Shown here piece after piece: positions 1-5,144 of a stretch of DNA of 5,144 nt. A program made the translations under genes and the position numbers. The notes below the pieces were generated by a model that made no database searches, was not told the origin of the DNA, and saw only the letters and a list, made by a program, of their open reading frames with translations. Where the stretch lies: positions 1 to 5,144 of the forward strand of contig JAFCES010000025.1 of NCBI GenBank assembly GCA_017609045.1. Direction: 5' to 3'. The number at the start of each line of letters is the position of its first letter. Position 1 is the stretch's first letter. Origin of the DNA: Candidatus Pacearchaeota archaeon (GTDB lineage: Archaea > Nanobdellota > Nanobdellia > Pacearchaeales > GW2011-AR1).

Positions 1-240
1 TTAGCAAGCTCAATCCCAGCTGGCTATATTCTTGCCTATCTATGCATAGATGAACTTGTATCAGGAAGAAAATGGTTCAAGTTGCTTGCTTTAGTCTCGT
101 TTATTCTCGCTTTAGTTTTGTTGTTTTTTTACAGAAATCTAACATTAATTTTCACTTCGGCTTATATTTTTATAGTAAGCTTAATTTCCTATATCAAGAG
201 TAAAGATAAAAAATTTGTAAAAAGAGGGTTTGTAGAATGA
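1..240 (+). CDS. C-terminal part of a multi-spanning membrane protein of unknown function (5' end outside the window)
   Basis: The frame is open from the first base and gives 79 codons before TGA at 238-240. I do not recognise the family. The visible part is strongly hydrophobic. A probable membrane segment lies at about residues 1-16, then a polar loop with DELVSGRKW (residues 17-25). A second segment runs over about 25-44 and a third over about 47-65. A Lys/Arg-rich tail (KSKDKKFVKRG, residues 66-76) follows, which by the positive-inside rule should face the cytoplasm. The stop overlaps the start of dph5 in ATGA, so the two genes probably share a transcript. That link does not reveal a function, because housekeeping genes in compact archaeal genomes are often fused into mixed operons. 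A transporter or an uncharacterised integral membrane protein are both possible. That it is a real coding end is quite certain; its role is unknown. Confidence 0.8.
   Translation, partial: LASSIPAGYILAYLCIDELVSGRKWFKLLALVSFILALVLLFFYRNLTLIFTSAYIFIVSLISYIKSKDKKFVKRGFVE
224..228 (+). promoter_or_regulatory. Weak Shine-Dalgarno-like GAGGG before dph5
   Basis: GAGGG lies eight bases before the dph5 ATG, inside the last codons of the upstream membrane protein gene. GAGG matches part of the archaeal 16S anti-Shine-Dalgarno complement (GGAGGTGA). With the ATGA stop-start overlap it supports ATG 237 as the start and re-initiation or coupled translation. The match is short, so it may be chance. Confidence 0.4.
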
Positions 241-959
241 CCTTTTACTTAGTTGGTCTTGGTTTAGATTTGAAAAGTGTAAGTGTTGAAGCTCTCGAGG
301 TTTTGGAAAAATGCAAGAAAATATATCTAGAGAATTATACAGTGGAATTTCCTTATTCTACTGAAAAGTTAGAAGAGGTTGTAGGAAAGAAAATTTTTCC
401 CTTAACAAGACTAATGGTGGAGGCAGAGGATTTTTTAGAAGAATCTAGGCATAAAGATATAGCTTTGTTAGTTTATGGAAATCCGCTTATTGCAACAACT
501 CATATCTCTTTGATTCTAAAGTGTAGAAAGGAGGGGATAAAATGTAGGGTTTTTCACAACTCGAGTATATTCGATGCTATAACTGAAACTGGTCTTCAGA
601 TTTATAAGTTTGGGAAAACAGCCAGTATGCCAAAATGGACAGAAAAAAATAAACCAAAGAGTTTTATAGGGATAATAAAACTAAACCTCGCTATAAAAGC
701 TCATACTCTAATTTTAGTTGATATAGGATTAACTTTTCCAGAAGCTTTAGAACAGTTGAAACGAGCTTGTGGAAGAAAAGTAAAATTAGATAAGATGGTG
801 GTATGCTCGAAAATGGGAACAGATGAAAGTAAGATTTATTATGCCAGACTGGGCGAGTTGATGGGAGCAGAAGTATTCCAGCCTTTTTGTATTATCATCC
901 CTTCTGAATTACATTTTATGGAAGAAGAAGCTCTAAACTTGATAAAAGAAAAACTTTAA
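237..959 (+). CDS. dphB: Diphthine synthase (diphthamide biosynthesis methyltransferase Dph5/DphB)
   Basis: This cytoplasmic SAM-dependent enzyme trimethylates the 3-amino-3-carboxypropyl-histidine intermediate on archaeal elongation factor 2, the second step of diphthamide synthesis. The 240-residue protein has the family signatures in order: N-terminal YLVGLGL (4-10), LENYT (31-35), VYGNPLIATTH (79-89), the HNSSI segment (107-111), the TGLQIYKFGKT run (118-128), and a C-terminal PFCIIIPSELHFMEEEAL (216-233). It is slightly shorter than many archaeal homologues (about 250-270). One oddity: residue 82 is Asn where the family normally has the Asp of the GDP motif, a residue I recall as contacting SAM. 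ATG 237 is chosen because it puts the SAM-binding strand right at the N-terminus and overlaps the upstream stop. A six-T tract follows the stop. The tetrapyrrole (CbiF-like) methylases share the fold, but the LENYT and IIPSELHF segments identify Dph5. Confidence 0.95.
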   Translation: MTFYLVGLGLDLKSVSVEALEVLEKCKKIYLENYTVEFPYSTEKLEEVVGKKIFPLTRLMVEAEDFLEESRHKDIALLVYGNPLIATTHISLILKCRKEGIKCRVFHNSSIFDAITETGLQIYKFGKTASMPKWTEKNKPKSFIGIIKLNLAIKAHTLILVDIGLTFPEALEQLKRACGRKVKLDKMVVCSKMGTDESKIYYARLGELMGAEVFQPFCIIIPSELHFMEEEALNLIKEKL

Positions 960-965
960 AAACAT

Positions 966-973
966 CTTTTTTC
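966..973 (+). terminator. Probable oligo-T archaeal terminator after dph5
   Basis: A run of six T flanked by C (CTTTTTTC) begins seven bases after the dph5 stop. Archaeal RNA polymerase commonly stops at T-tracts in the non-template strand without a hairpin. The position right behind the last codon and the separate promoter-like boxes downstream fit an operon end here. No stem precedes it. Confidence 0.5.
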
Positions 974-983
974 TGAAATAAAC

Positions 984-1067
984 ATGGCCGAGAAAATTTC
1001 AAATTATTTCAAAGAAATTATCTCAGTCTTAACTCTGTCTATAATTTCAATTATAATTATTATTTAA
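984..1067 (+). pseudogene. Hydrophobic 27-codon ORF; possible start of a decayed membrane protein gene
   Basis: ATG 984 opens 27 codons, ending at TAA 1065. The peptide starts MAEKISNYFKEI, a charged amphipathic stretch, and then becomes a single hydrophobic run ending in five isoleucines. No Shine-Dalgarno is seen. It lies in the same frame as dphB. Past its stop the same frame stays open to 1154 and reads NCSCFLAAGVKMLESKLS and onward, which again looks like the end of a membrane helix followed by a basic segment. The overall look (amphipathic helix, hydrophobic helix, small-residue AAG turn) faintly recalls the start of MgtE/SLC41-type cation transporters, but this is only a resemblance by eye. 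It may equally be a true one-helix micro-protein or chance coding in A+T-rich DNA. Confidence 0.2.
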
Positions 1068-1068
1068 A
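1061..1068 (+). promoter_or_regulatory. TATA-like box TATTTAAA before the inverted repeat
   Basis: TATTTAAA resembles an archaeal TATA element. About 25 bases downstream, initiation would fall near 1088-1090, inside the inverted repeat at 1070-1092 and about 12 bases before ATG 1101, which has AGGAG at 1091-1095. The arrangement is promoter-like, but no recognisable gene follows, and A+T-rich sequence yields such boxes by chance. Confidence 0.25.
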
Positions 1069-1069
1069 T

Positions 1070-1092
1070 CTGCAGCTGTTTTCTGGCTGCAG
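1070..1092 (+). repeat. GC-rich inverted repeat (7-bp arms, 9-base loop)
   Basis: CTGCAGC at 1070-1076 is a perfect inverted copy of GCTGCAG at 1086-1092, separated by nine bases. Each arm contains the self-complementary CTGCAG, so the unit also reads as two direct CTGCAG copies 17 bases apart. In RNA it would make a seven-pair hairpin with five G-C pairs, which stands out in very A+T-rich surroundings. No T-run follows, so it is not a typical intrinsic terminator. It sits where transcription from the 1061 box would begin, so an operator or a 5' hairpin of a small RNA are both possible. Confidence 0.5.
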
Positions 1093-1165
1093 GAGTTAAA
1101 ATGTTAGAGTCAAAACTATCAAAGCGTGGGAAAGGAATGGTCCGAATATTATAAAAAGTGAAAAA

Positions 1166-1354
1166 ATGTTGAAAAGCTATTCAGAGGCAGAGGAAAAAGA
1201 ACAAGCAAGAATAAGAGAGACAGAAGAGTTTAGAGAATCTTATCTCACTTTTAAATTTTATTTAGCTGGACGATATCGTATAGCAGATAAAAATTGTCTA
1301 AGCCTTTTCGCCCAAGTTGAAATAACATTCCCAGATAATTTCAAAATTGAATAG
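1166..1354 (+). CDS. Doubtful small hypothetical ORF, 62 codons, N-terminal half highly charged
   Basis: I do not recognise this protein. Residues 1-26 are rich in Glu, Lys and Arg (SEAEEKEQARIRETEEF) and could form a charged helix. Residues 27-62 are more mixed, with YLTFKFYLAGRYRIADKN and a short hydrophobic patch. The frame is also open upstream to 1100 with no usable ATG, GTG or TTG there, so the start could be lost by a frameshift near ATG 1101, which has an AGGAG in front. Against a real gene: no Shine-Dalgarno at ATG 1166, CGA and CGT codons in close succession although ileS uses almost only AGA/AGG for Arg, and a TATA-like box (1149-1156) too close to the start to drive it. In favour: the stop abuts the ileS promoter box neatly. 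Possibly a fragment of a larger lost gene. Confidence 0.25.
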   Translation: MLKSYSEAEEKEQARIRETEEFRESYLTFKFYLAGRYRIADKNCLSLFAQVEITFPDNFKIE

Positions 1355-1365
1355 ATTTAAAAATA
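1355..1365 (+). promoter_or_regulatory. ileS promoter, archaeal TATA-like box ATTTAAAAATA
   Basis: The 11-base core ATTTAAAAATA has its centre about 25 bases before the ileS ATG, with a purine-rich stretch (GAATAG) in the BRE position. Archaeal transcription usually starts some 25 bases after the TATA centre, so the mRNA should begin at or next to the start codon and be leaderless. No Shine-Dalgarno is seen before ATG 1385, which agrees. The same 11 bases recur before the regulator gene at 4224. Confidence 0.6.
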
Positions 1366-1384
1366 AAATCCGACTTGTAAGAAA

Positions 1385-4219
1385 ATGAAAGATTTCAAAG
1401 AAATAGAAGAAGAGGTGAAAAAATTCTGGAAACAGAAAAAGATAATAGAAAAAGTTAGAAAAAAAAATCAACAGAGCAAAAAGAAATTCTACTTTATGGA
1501 CGGGCCTCCTTATGCTACTGGACATATACATATGGGTACTGCCTTAAACAAAATTTTGAAAGATATAGCTATAAGGGCAAAAAGAATGGAAGGTTATGAT
1601 GTTTTTGACAGGCCAGGGTATGATACTCATGGCTTGCCAATAGAGTTTCAAGTTGAGAAAGAGCTTGGATTTAGGAATAAGAAAGAGATAGAGAAATATG
1701 GTGTAAAAAAGTTTATTAAGAAATGCAAAAAATATGCAACAAGATATATTGATGTGATGAATTCTGAATTTAATAATTTAGGTGTGTGGATGGACTGGAA
1801 AAATCCTTATATAACCCTAACAAAAGAATATATTGAAGCTATATGGTGGGCTTTTAAGCAAGCTGAAAAAAAGAAACTTCTTTATCTCGGAAAATATCCA
1901 GTGCATGTCTGCCCGAGATGTGAGACAGCTGTAGCTTATAATGAAATTATTTATAAGAAAATAGACGATACAGCTATTTTTGTAAAATTCCCAATAAAAA
2001 AAGTGAATAGAAAATATTTAATTATTTGGACTACTACACCATGGACTTTGCCCGGAAATACTGCTGTTATGGTAAATCCGAAATTTAATTACGCTGAAGT
2101 TCAGGTTGAGGGAGAAAAAGGTAAGGAAATATGGATTGTAGCTAAAGAGTTAGTTGACAAGATAATGTCTCATCTCTCTTTTAAGTACAAAATAAAGAAG
2201 GTGTTTAAAGGGAAAGAATTAGAGGGGTTAGAATATATTAATCCATTAGCTACAAATTTAAAATTAAAGTTAAAGAAAGCTTACAAAGTTGTTCTTTCAT
2301 TAAGATATGTGAATTTAGAAGAAGGAACTGGTTTAGTTCATTCTGCGCCTGGACATGGAAAAGAAGATTATGAAATTGGAAAAAAGTATGGGTTAGATAT
2401 GCCCTCCCCTGTAGCTTTAAATGGCTTGCTTACTGAAGAAGCTGGAAAGTATGCGGGGAAGAAAGCCAGGATAGTAGATGAAGAAATTATCAGAGATTTA
2501 GATGATGCTGGTATGTTAGTTTTTAAGCATAAATATTCTCATGATTATCCTTTTTGCTGGAGATGTAAAGAGCCTTTATTGATGATAGCTTCTCCTCAGT
2601 GGTTTTTCAAAATTTCCAAGATACATAAAAAACTTTTATCAGAAAATAAAAAAACAAACTGGGTTCCGTCATGGATGGGAAAAAGAATGAAAGCATGGCT
2701 TAGCGGAATAGGAGACTGGCCTATTTCTAGACAAAGATATTGGGGGACTCCTCTTCCTATATGGGTTTGTGAAAAATGTGGAGGGAGAAAAGTTATTGGA
2801 AGTGTAAAAGAATTAGAAAAGTTGACAAGAAGAAAAATTAAAGAACTTCACAAGCCAGAAATTGATTCTGTTGTTTGGAATTGCGAAAAATGCAAGGGAA
2901 AGATGAGGAGAGCAGAAGAAGTATTTGATGTATGGTTTGACTCAGGAGTAAGTAGCTGGGCTGCTCTTAACTTCCCACAAACAAAAAAACTTTTCAGGAA
3001 GTTCTGGCCAGCTGATTTGAATTTAGAGGGAACAGATCAGTTTAGAGGATGGTGGAATTCTCAGCTTATTCTTTCTATAATAGCTTTTAATAAAAAACCA
3101 TATAAAAATATAGTAGTGCATGGTATGGTTCTCGATTTGGAAAAAAGAAAAATGTCTAAATCTTTGGGAAATATTGTGACTCCTCAAGAAGTTATAGAAA
3201 AACATGGAAGAGATATTATGAGAGGGTTTTTTGCCTTGCTCTCGAGGGGAGAAGATTTTAGTTATGATGAATCTTCTCTTAAAGACTTGCAGAAATTTTT
3301 TATTATCCTTACGAATATTCAGAATTTTATTTCTCAACTTGGTTACAGCAAGAGAAGCGAGACAAAAAATCCAAAAGCAAAAAAGATTGAAGACAAGTGG
3401 ATATTATCAAGATTCAGTTCTGTAACAAAACAAACCATTGAAAGTTATAATAAATATTGGTTCTATAAAGCTCTTGAAGCTCTTATAGATTTTACAATAA
3501 ATGACTTTTCAAAAACATATATAAAGATGATAAGAGAAAGAGAAGATAAACAAGTCAGAGAAGTTCTTAGTTATGTCTACATCAATCTTCTAAAACTGTC
3601 TGCTCCTTTTTTCCCCCATTTAACAGAAATCTTATATAAAAAATTTAAATTAAAACAATCTGTTCATTTAGAAAATTTTCCGCGAGCAGATAGGAGAGCA
3701 ATTAACGAAAAACTTGAAACAGAAATGAGAACTGCAATGAGGATTGTTGAAGTTGGTCTCGCTGTTAGAAACAGAGAAGGGATAGGTTTGAAGTGGCCTC
3801 TTAGCTCAGCTGAGATTACAATTGAAAAGAAAATTAGTAAAGGGTTAGAAGAAATAATAAAGAAACAGCTAAATATAAAGAAGCTGAAGTTGGAAGTAAA
3901 GAAAGGAAAACAAATTAAAGTCAAATTAAATACAGAAATAACTCCAGGATTAGAAGCTGAAGGATATGCAAGAGAGATTTCCAGGAAGATACAAGCAGAA
4001 AGAAAAAAAGCCGGCTTAGTTAAAGAAAATAAGATTAAGTTAATTATTGCTGTCGATAAAACTTTGCTTGCGAAATTAAAAGGTCAGGAGAAATTCATTA
4101 AGAAGAGAGTTAATGCAAAAAAAATTTCACTTGCAAGTGAATGGAAAGAAAGATTTAAAAACTTCTCTGATTTTAGGATTAAAGATAAAAGGGTGAGAGT
4201 TACCTTTCAGAAGGTATAA
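1385..4219 (+). CDS. ileS: Isoleucyl-tRNA synthetase, archaeal/eukaryal-like type
   Basis: This cytoplasmic class Ia synthetase charges tRNA-Ile with isoleucine and edits mischarged valine. All expected parts are present in 944 residues. The HIGH-type signature GHIHMG is at 46-51 after MDGPPYAT. The CP1 editing domain has WTTTPWTLPGN (215-225) and the GHGKEDY loop (323-329), whose Asp328 matches the conserved editing aspartate. The catalytic domain resumes with DWPISRQRYWGTPLP (444-458), then DVWFDSG (515-521) and the KMSKS loop (589-593). Four Cys pairs (176/179, 391/394, 462/465, 500/503) match the two zinc sites of the archaeal/eukaryal-like enzymes such as that of Thermus. From about 671 the anticodon-binding helical domain follows, then a Lys-rich C-terminal domain with EGYAREISRKIQAERKKAGL (859-878). 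It is shorter than many archaeal IleRS (about 1040-1060), mainly through trimmed loops and C-terminus. No catalytic residue appears lost. Stops in frame upstream fix ATG 1385 as the start. Confidence 0.98.
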   Translation: MKDFKEIEEEVKKFWKQKKIIEKVRKKNQQSKKKFYFMDGPPYATGHIHMGTALNKILKDIAIRAKRMEGYDVFDRPGYDTHGLPIEFQVEKELGFRNKKEIEKYGVKKFIKKCKKYATRYIDVMNSEFNNLGVWMDWKNPYITLTKEYIEAIWWAFKQAEKKKLLYLGKYPVHVCPRCETAVAYNEIIYKKIDDTAIFVKFPIKKVNRKYLIIWTTTPWTLPGNTAVMVNPKFNYAEVQVEGEKGKEIWIVAKELVDKIMSHLSFKYKIKKVFKGKELEGLEYINPLATNLKLKLKKAYKVVLSLRYVNLEEGTGLVHSAPGHGKEDYEIGKKYGLDMPSPVALNGLLTEEAGKYAGKKARIVDEEIIRDLDDAGMLVFKHKYSHDYPFCWRCKEPLLMIASPQWFFKISKIHKKLLSENKKTNWVPSWMGKRMKAWLSGIGDWPISRQRYWGTPLPIWVCEKCGGRKVIGSVKELEKLTRRKIKELHKPEIDSVVWNCEKCKGKMRRAEEVFDVWFDSGVSSWAALNFPQTKKLFRKFWPADLNLEGTDQFRGWWNSQLILSIIAFNKKPYKNIVVHGMVLDLEKRKMSKSLGNIVTPQEVIEKHGRDIMRGFFALLSRGEDFSYDESSLKDLQKFFIILTNIQNFISQLGYSKRSETKNPKAKKIEDKWILSRFSSVTKQTIESYNKYWFYKALEALIDFTINDFSKTYIKMIREREDKQVREVLSYVYINLLKLSAPFFPHLTEILYKKFKLKQSVHLENFPRADRRAINEKLETEMRTAMRIVEVGLAVRNREGIGLKWPLSSAEITIEKKISKGLEEIIKKQLNIKKLKLEVKKGKQIKVKLNTEITPGLEAEGYAREISRKIQAERKKAGLVKENKIKLIIAVDKTLLAKLKGQEKFIKKRVNAKKISLASEWKERFKNFSDFRIKDKRVRVTFQKV

Positions 4220-4223
4220 AAAC

Positions 4224-4234
4224 ATTTAAAAATA
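4224..4234 (+). promoter_or_regulatory. Promoter of the TrmB-type gene, TATA-like box ATTTAAAAATA
   Basis: This repeats the 11-base core seen before ileS and lies in the 40-base gap after the ileS stop, preceded by an A-rich BRE-like stretch (AAAAAC). Its centre is about 31 bases before ATG 4260, predicting a start site a few bases upstream of the codon and a very short leader. No Shine-Dalgarno is present. No T-tract separates it from ileS, so read-through from ileS is also possible. Confidence 0.55.
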
Positions 4235-4259
4235 TCCAAATCCTTAAAACAGAAATAAA

Positions 4260-5072
4260 ATGATTGTAAAGGAAGAATTTTTGAGTAGGTTGAGAAAAAT
4301 TTTTGACTTAAACTTATATGAGGTAAAGGTTTGGACTGCTCTCCTTTCTCGTGGTGTTTCTACAGCGGGTGAATTAAGCAGTATATCTGATGTTCCGAGA
4401 AGTAGAACCTATGACATTTTAGAGAGTTTAGAAAAGAAGGGATTTATTGTGATGAGATTAGGGAAGCCCATAAAGTTTGTTGCTTTGAAACCAGAAGAAG
4501 TTATAGAAAGAGTAAAGAAAAATTTAGTGCGAGAAGCGCATGAAAAAAGTAAAAGGCTGGAGAGATTAAAGGGAGAGGATGTTTTGAAAGAACTCATAAA
4601 TCTCTATAGCAGGGGTGTGAAATATGTAGAGCCAAGTGATGTTAGTGGAAGTTTAAGGGGCAGACACAATATCTACAATCATTTAGATATGATGATAAGG
4701 GGGGCGGAAAAAGAGGTAACCATTGCAACAACAGCTGAGGGTCTTAATAGAAAATTGGAAATTTTAATGCCAAGTCTTGAGAAAGCTAAAAAAAGAGGCG
4801 TGAAAATAAAGATTGCAGCTCCTATAACCCCAAACAATATGAAAGTAGCTAAGGACTTAAGTAAAGTTGCAGAGGTAAGAAATATGAATAACATAAAGAG
4901 CAGATTTGCGATAATAGACAACAAGGATATAATGTTTATGTTGCTTGATGACGAAAAAATTCATCCAAGTTATGATGTGGGAGTCTGGCTTAATACAGAG
5001 TTTTTTGCACAAGCTTTAGGGCAGATGTTTGAGCCTGCTTGGCAGGGATTTAAGGCTGTTGGAAAAAAATAA
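4260..5072 (+). CDS. TrmB-family transcriptional regulator, short form
   Basis: This is a DNA-binding regulator of the archaeal TrmB/sugar-specific family. Residues 8-75 form the winged helix, with LNLYEVKVWTALLSRG (17-32), STAGELSSISDVPRSRTYDIL (34-54, recognition helix about 46-55) and wing ESLEKKGFIVMRLGKPIKF (55-73). A charged helical linker (about 79-116), likely a dimerising coiled coil, follows. The C-terminal part (about 130-265) resembles the PLD-like TrmB effector domain, with EVTIATTAEGL (152-162), RGVKIKIAAP (179-188) and SRFAIIDNKDIMFML (214-228). Arg215 stands where a phospholipase D HKD motif would have His, so it is not expected to be catalytic. At 270 residues it lacks the extra C-terminal domain of Pyrococcus TrmB (about 340), which completes sugar binding, so the ligand is unknown. 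An in-frame TAA at 4245 leaves ATG 4260 as the first start. The target genes are not evident here; nearby ileS is probably unrelated in function. Confidence 0.9.
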   Translation: MIVKEEFLSRLRKIFDLNLYEVKVWTALLSRGVSTAGELSSISDVPRSRTYDILESLEKKGFIVMRLGKPIKFVALKPEEVIERVKKNLVREAHEKSKRLERLKGEDVLKELINLYSRGVKYVEPSDVSGSLRGRHNIYNHLDMMIRGAEKEVTIATTAEGLNRKLEILMPSLEKAKKRGVKIKIAAPITPNNMKVAKDLSKVAEVRNMNNIKSRFAIIDNKDIMFMLLDDEKIHPSYDVGVWLNTEFFAQALGQMFEPAWQGFKAVGKK

Positions 5073-5144
5073 ACCAAAAACAGCTCACTCAAGAATAAAA
5101 AGAGGTGAAGGTGAGCAATTTCACGAGAGAAAAGTAAACAAGAG
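5073..5144. other. Gene-free end of the window
   Basis: Seventy-two purine-rich bases follow the regulator stop. GAGGTGA at 5103-5109 looks like a Shine-Dalgarno, but the only near start, GTG 5111, ends after eight codons at TAA 5135. On the minus strand a frame entering from the right stays open for 17 codons to a TGA whose complement is at 5089-5091, so the end of a convergent gene cannot be excluded. Nothing here is assignable. Confidence 0.4.
5083..5116 (+). repeat. Short inverted repeat after the regulator gene
   Basis: GCTCAC at 5083-5088 pairs with GTGAGC at 5111-5116, leaving 22 unpaired bases between. The loop contains GAGGTGA (5103-5109), which equals the archaeal Shine-Dalgarno core. 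No T-run follows on this strand, so it is a poor terminator. The short arms may be coincidence. Confidence 0.3.

Larger units (their letters stand above)
960..1384 (+). other. 425-base region with no convincing gene between dphB and ileS
   Basis: This is the only long gap in the window. It holds, in order, a T-tract, a hydrophobic 27-codon ORF (984-1067), a TATA-like box (1061-1068), a GC-rich inverted repeat (1070-1092), an AGGAG placed five bases before ATG 1101 with a 17-codon ORF, a second TATA-like TTATAAAA (1149-1156), a 62-codon ORF (1166-1354) and the ileS promoter box. I looked for a tRNA (acceptor stem, T-loop GTTCGA-type sequence), C/D-box signatures and CRISPR-like repeats and found none. 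It may be a decayed gene, a small RNA locus or a mixture; nothing in it is firmly assigned. Confidence 0.6.

Noticed and set aside
124..130. Seven-T tract as a terminator
   Set aside because: It is inside the coding end of the membrane protein (Leu-Phe-Phe codons) upstream of a coupled gene, so a stop there would be unlikely.
960..1384. tRNA, C/D-box RNA or CRISPR array in the gap
   Set aside because: I saw no cloverleaf arms or T-loop sequence, no RUGAUGA/CUGA pair in suitable spacing, and no repeated units with spacers.
1298..1531. Minus-strand 77-codon frame, Phe/Leu-rich
   Set aside because: It lies across the ileS start and promoter. Its Phe/Leu richness is what the complement of Lys/Glu-rich codons gives, so it is a shadow of ileS.
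3023..3337. Minus-strand 104-codon frame
   Set aside because: It is fully inside ileS over the KMSKS region, where the plus-strand reading is unmistakable.
3231..3425. Plus-strand 64-codon frame in another phase of ileS
   Set aside because: It is entirely inside ileS with no initiation signal and no recognisable content.
3664..3924. Minus-strand hydrophobic 86-codon frame
   Set aside because: It is antisense to the ileS C-terminal part; the apparent membrane character comes from complementing Lys-rich codons.
4224..4259. TrmB-type operator (TATCAC-N5-GTGATA, the TGM motif) before the regulator's own gene
   Set aside because: No such palindrome is present in the 40-base gap; only the TATA-like core stands out.
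4679..4924. Minus-strand membrane-like 81-codon frame
   Set aside because: It is antisense to the conserved effector domain of the TrmB-type gene and has no independent support.

Overview
The window looks like a piece of a low-GC archaeal chromosome. The strongest reason is a diphthamide-pathway methyltransferase (Dph5/DphB), a family of archaea and eukaryotes. A TrmB-family regulator, archaeal TATA-like boxes just upstream of start codons, an archaeal/eukaryal-type isoleucyl-tRNA synthetase and strong A+T and Lys/Ile codon bias agree with this. The gene style (short intergenic spaces, compact ileS, short TrmB protein) would suit a small-genome DPANN-type archaeon such as a Pacearchaeota/Woesearchaeota relative, but that placement is inference from recollection, not a search result.

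Layout, all on the + strand. 1-240: the C-terminal end of a multi-spanning membrane protein cut by the window edge. 237-959: dph5, overlapping the membrane protein stop in an ATGA junction, so the two are probably co-transcribed and translationally coupled. 960-1384: a 425-base stretch without a convincing gene. It starts with a T-tract that probably ends the dph5 transcript. It then holds a hydrophobic micro-ORF, a TATA-like box followed by a 7-bp GC-rich inverted repeat, a doubtful charged 62-codon ORF, and the ileS promoter. 1385-4219: complete ileS. 4260-5072: complete TrmB-family transcriptional regulator with its own promoter-like box. 5073-5144: a short gene-free end with one small inverted repeat.

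The recognisable genes are translation housekeeping (Dph5 modifies elongation factor 2; IleS charges tRNA-Ile) plus one regulator whose target cannot be told from here. ileS and the trmB-like gene carry an identical 11-base promoter core, ATTTAAAAATA, at distances that predict leaderless or nearly leaderless mRNAs. I do not see a new multi-gene system. The parts that deserve a second look are the 960-1384 gap, the Asn in place of the usual Asp in the Dph5 GDP motif, and the short TrmB protein with an effector domain that looks PLD-like but lacks the catalytic His.
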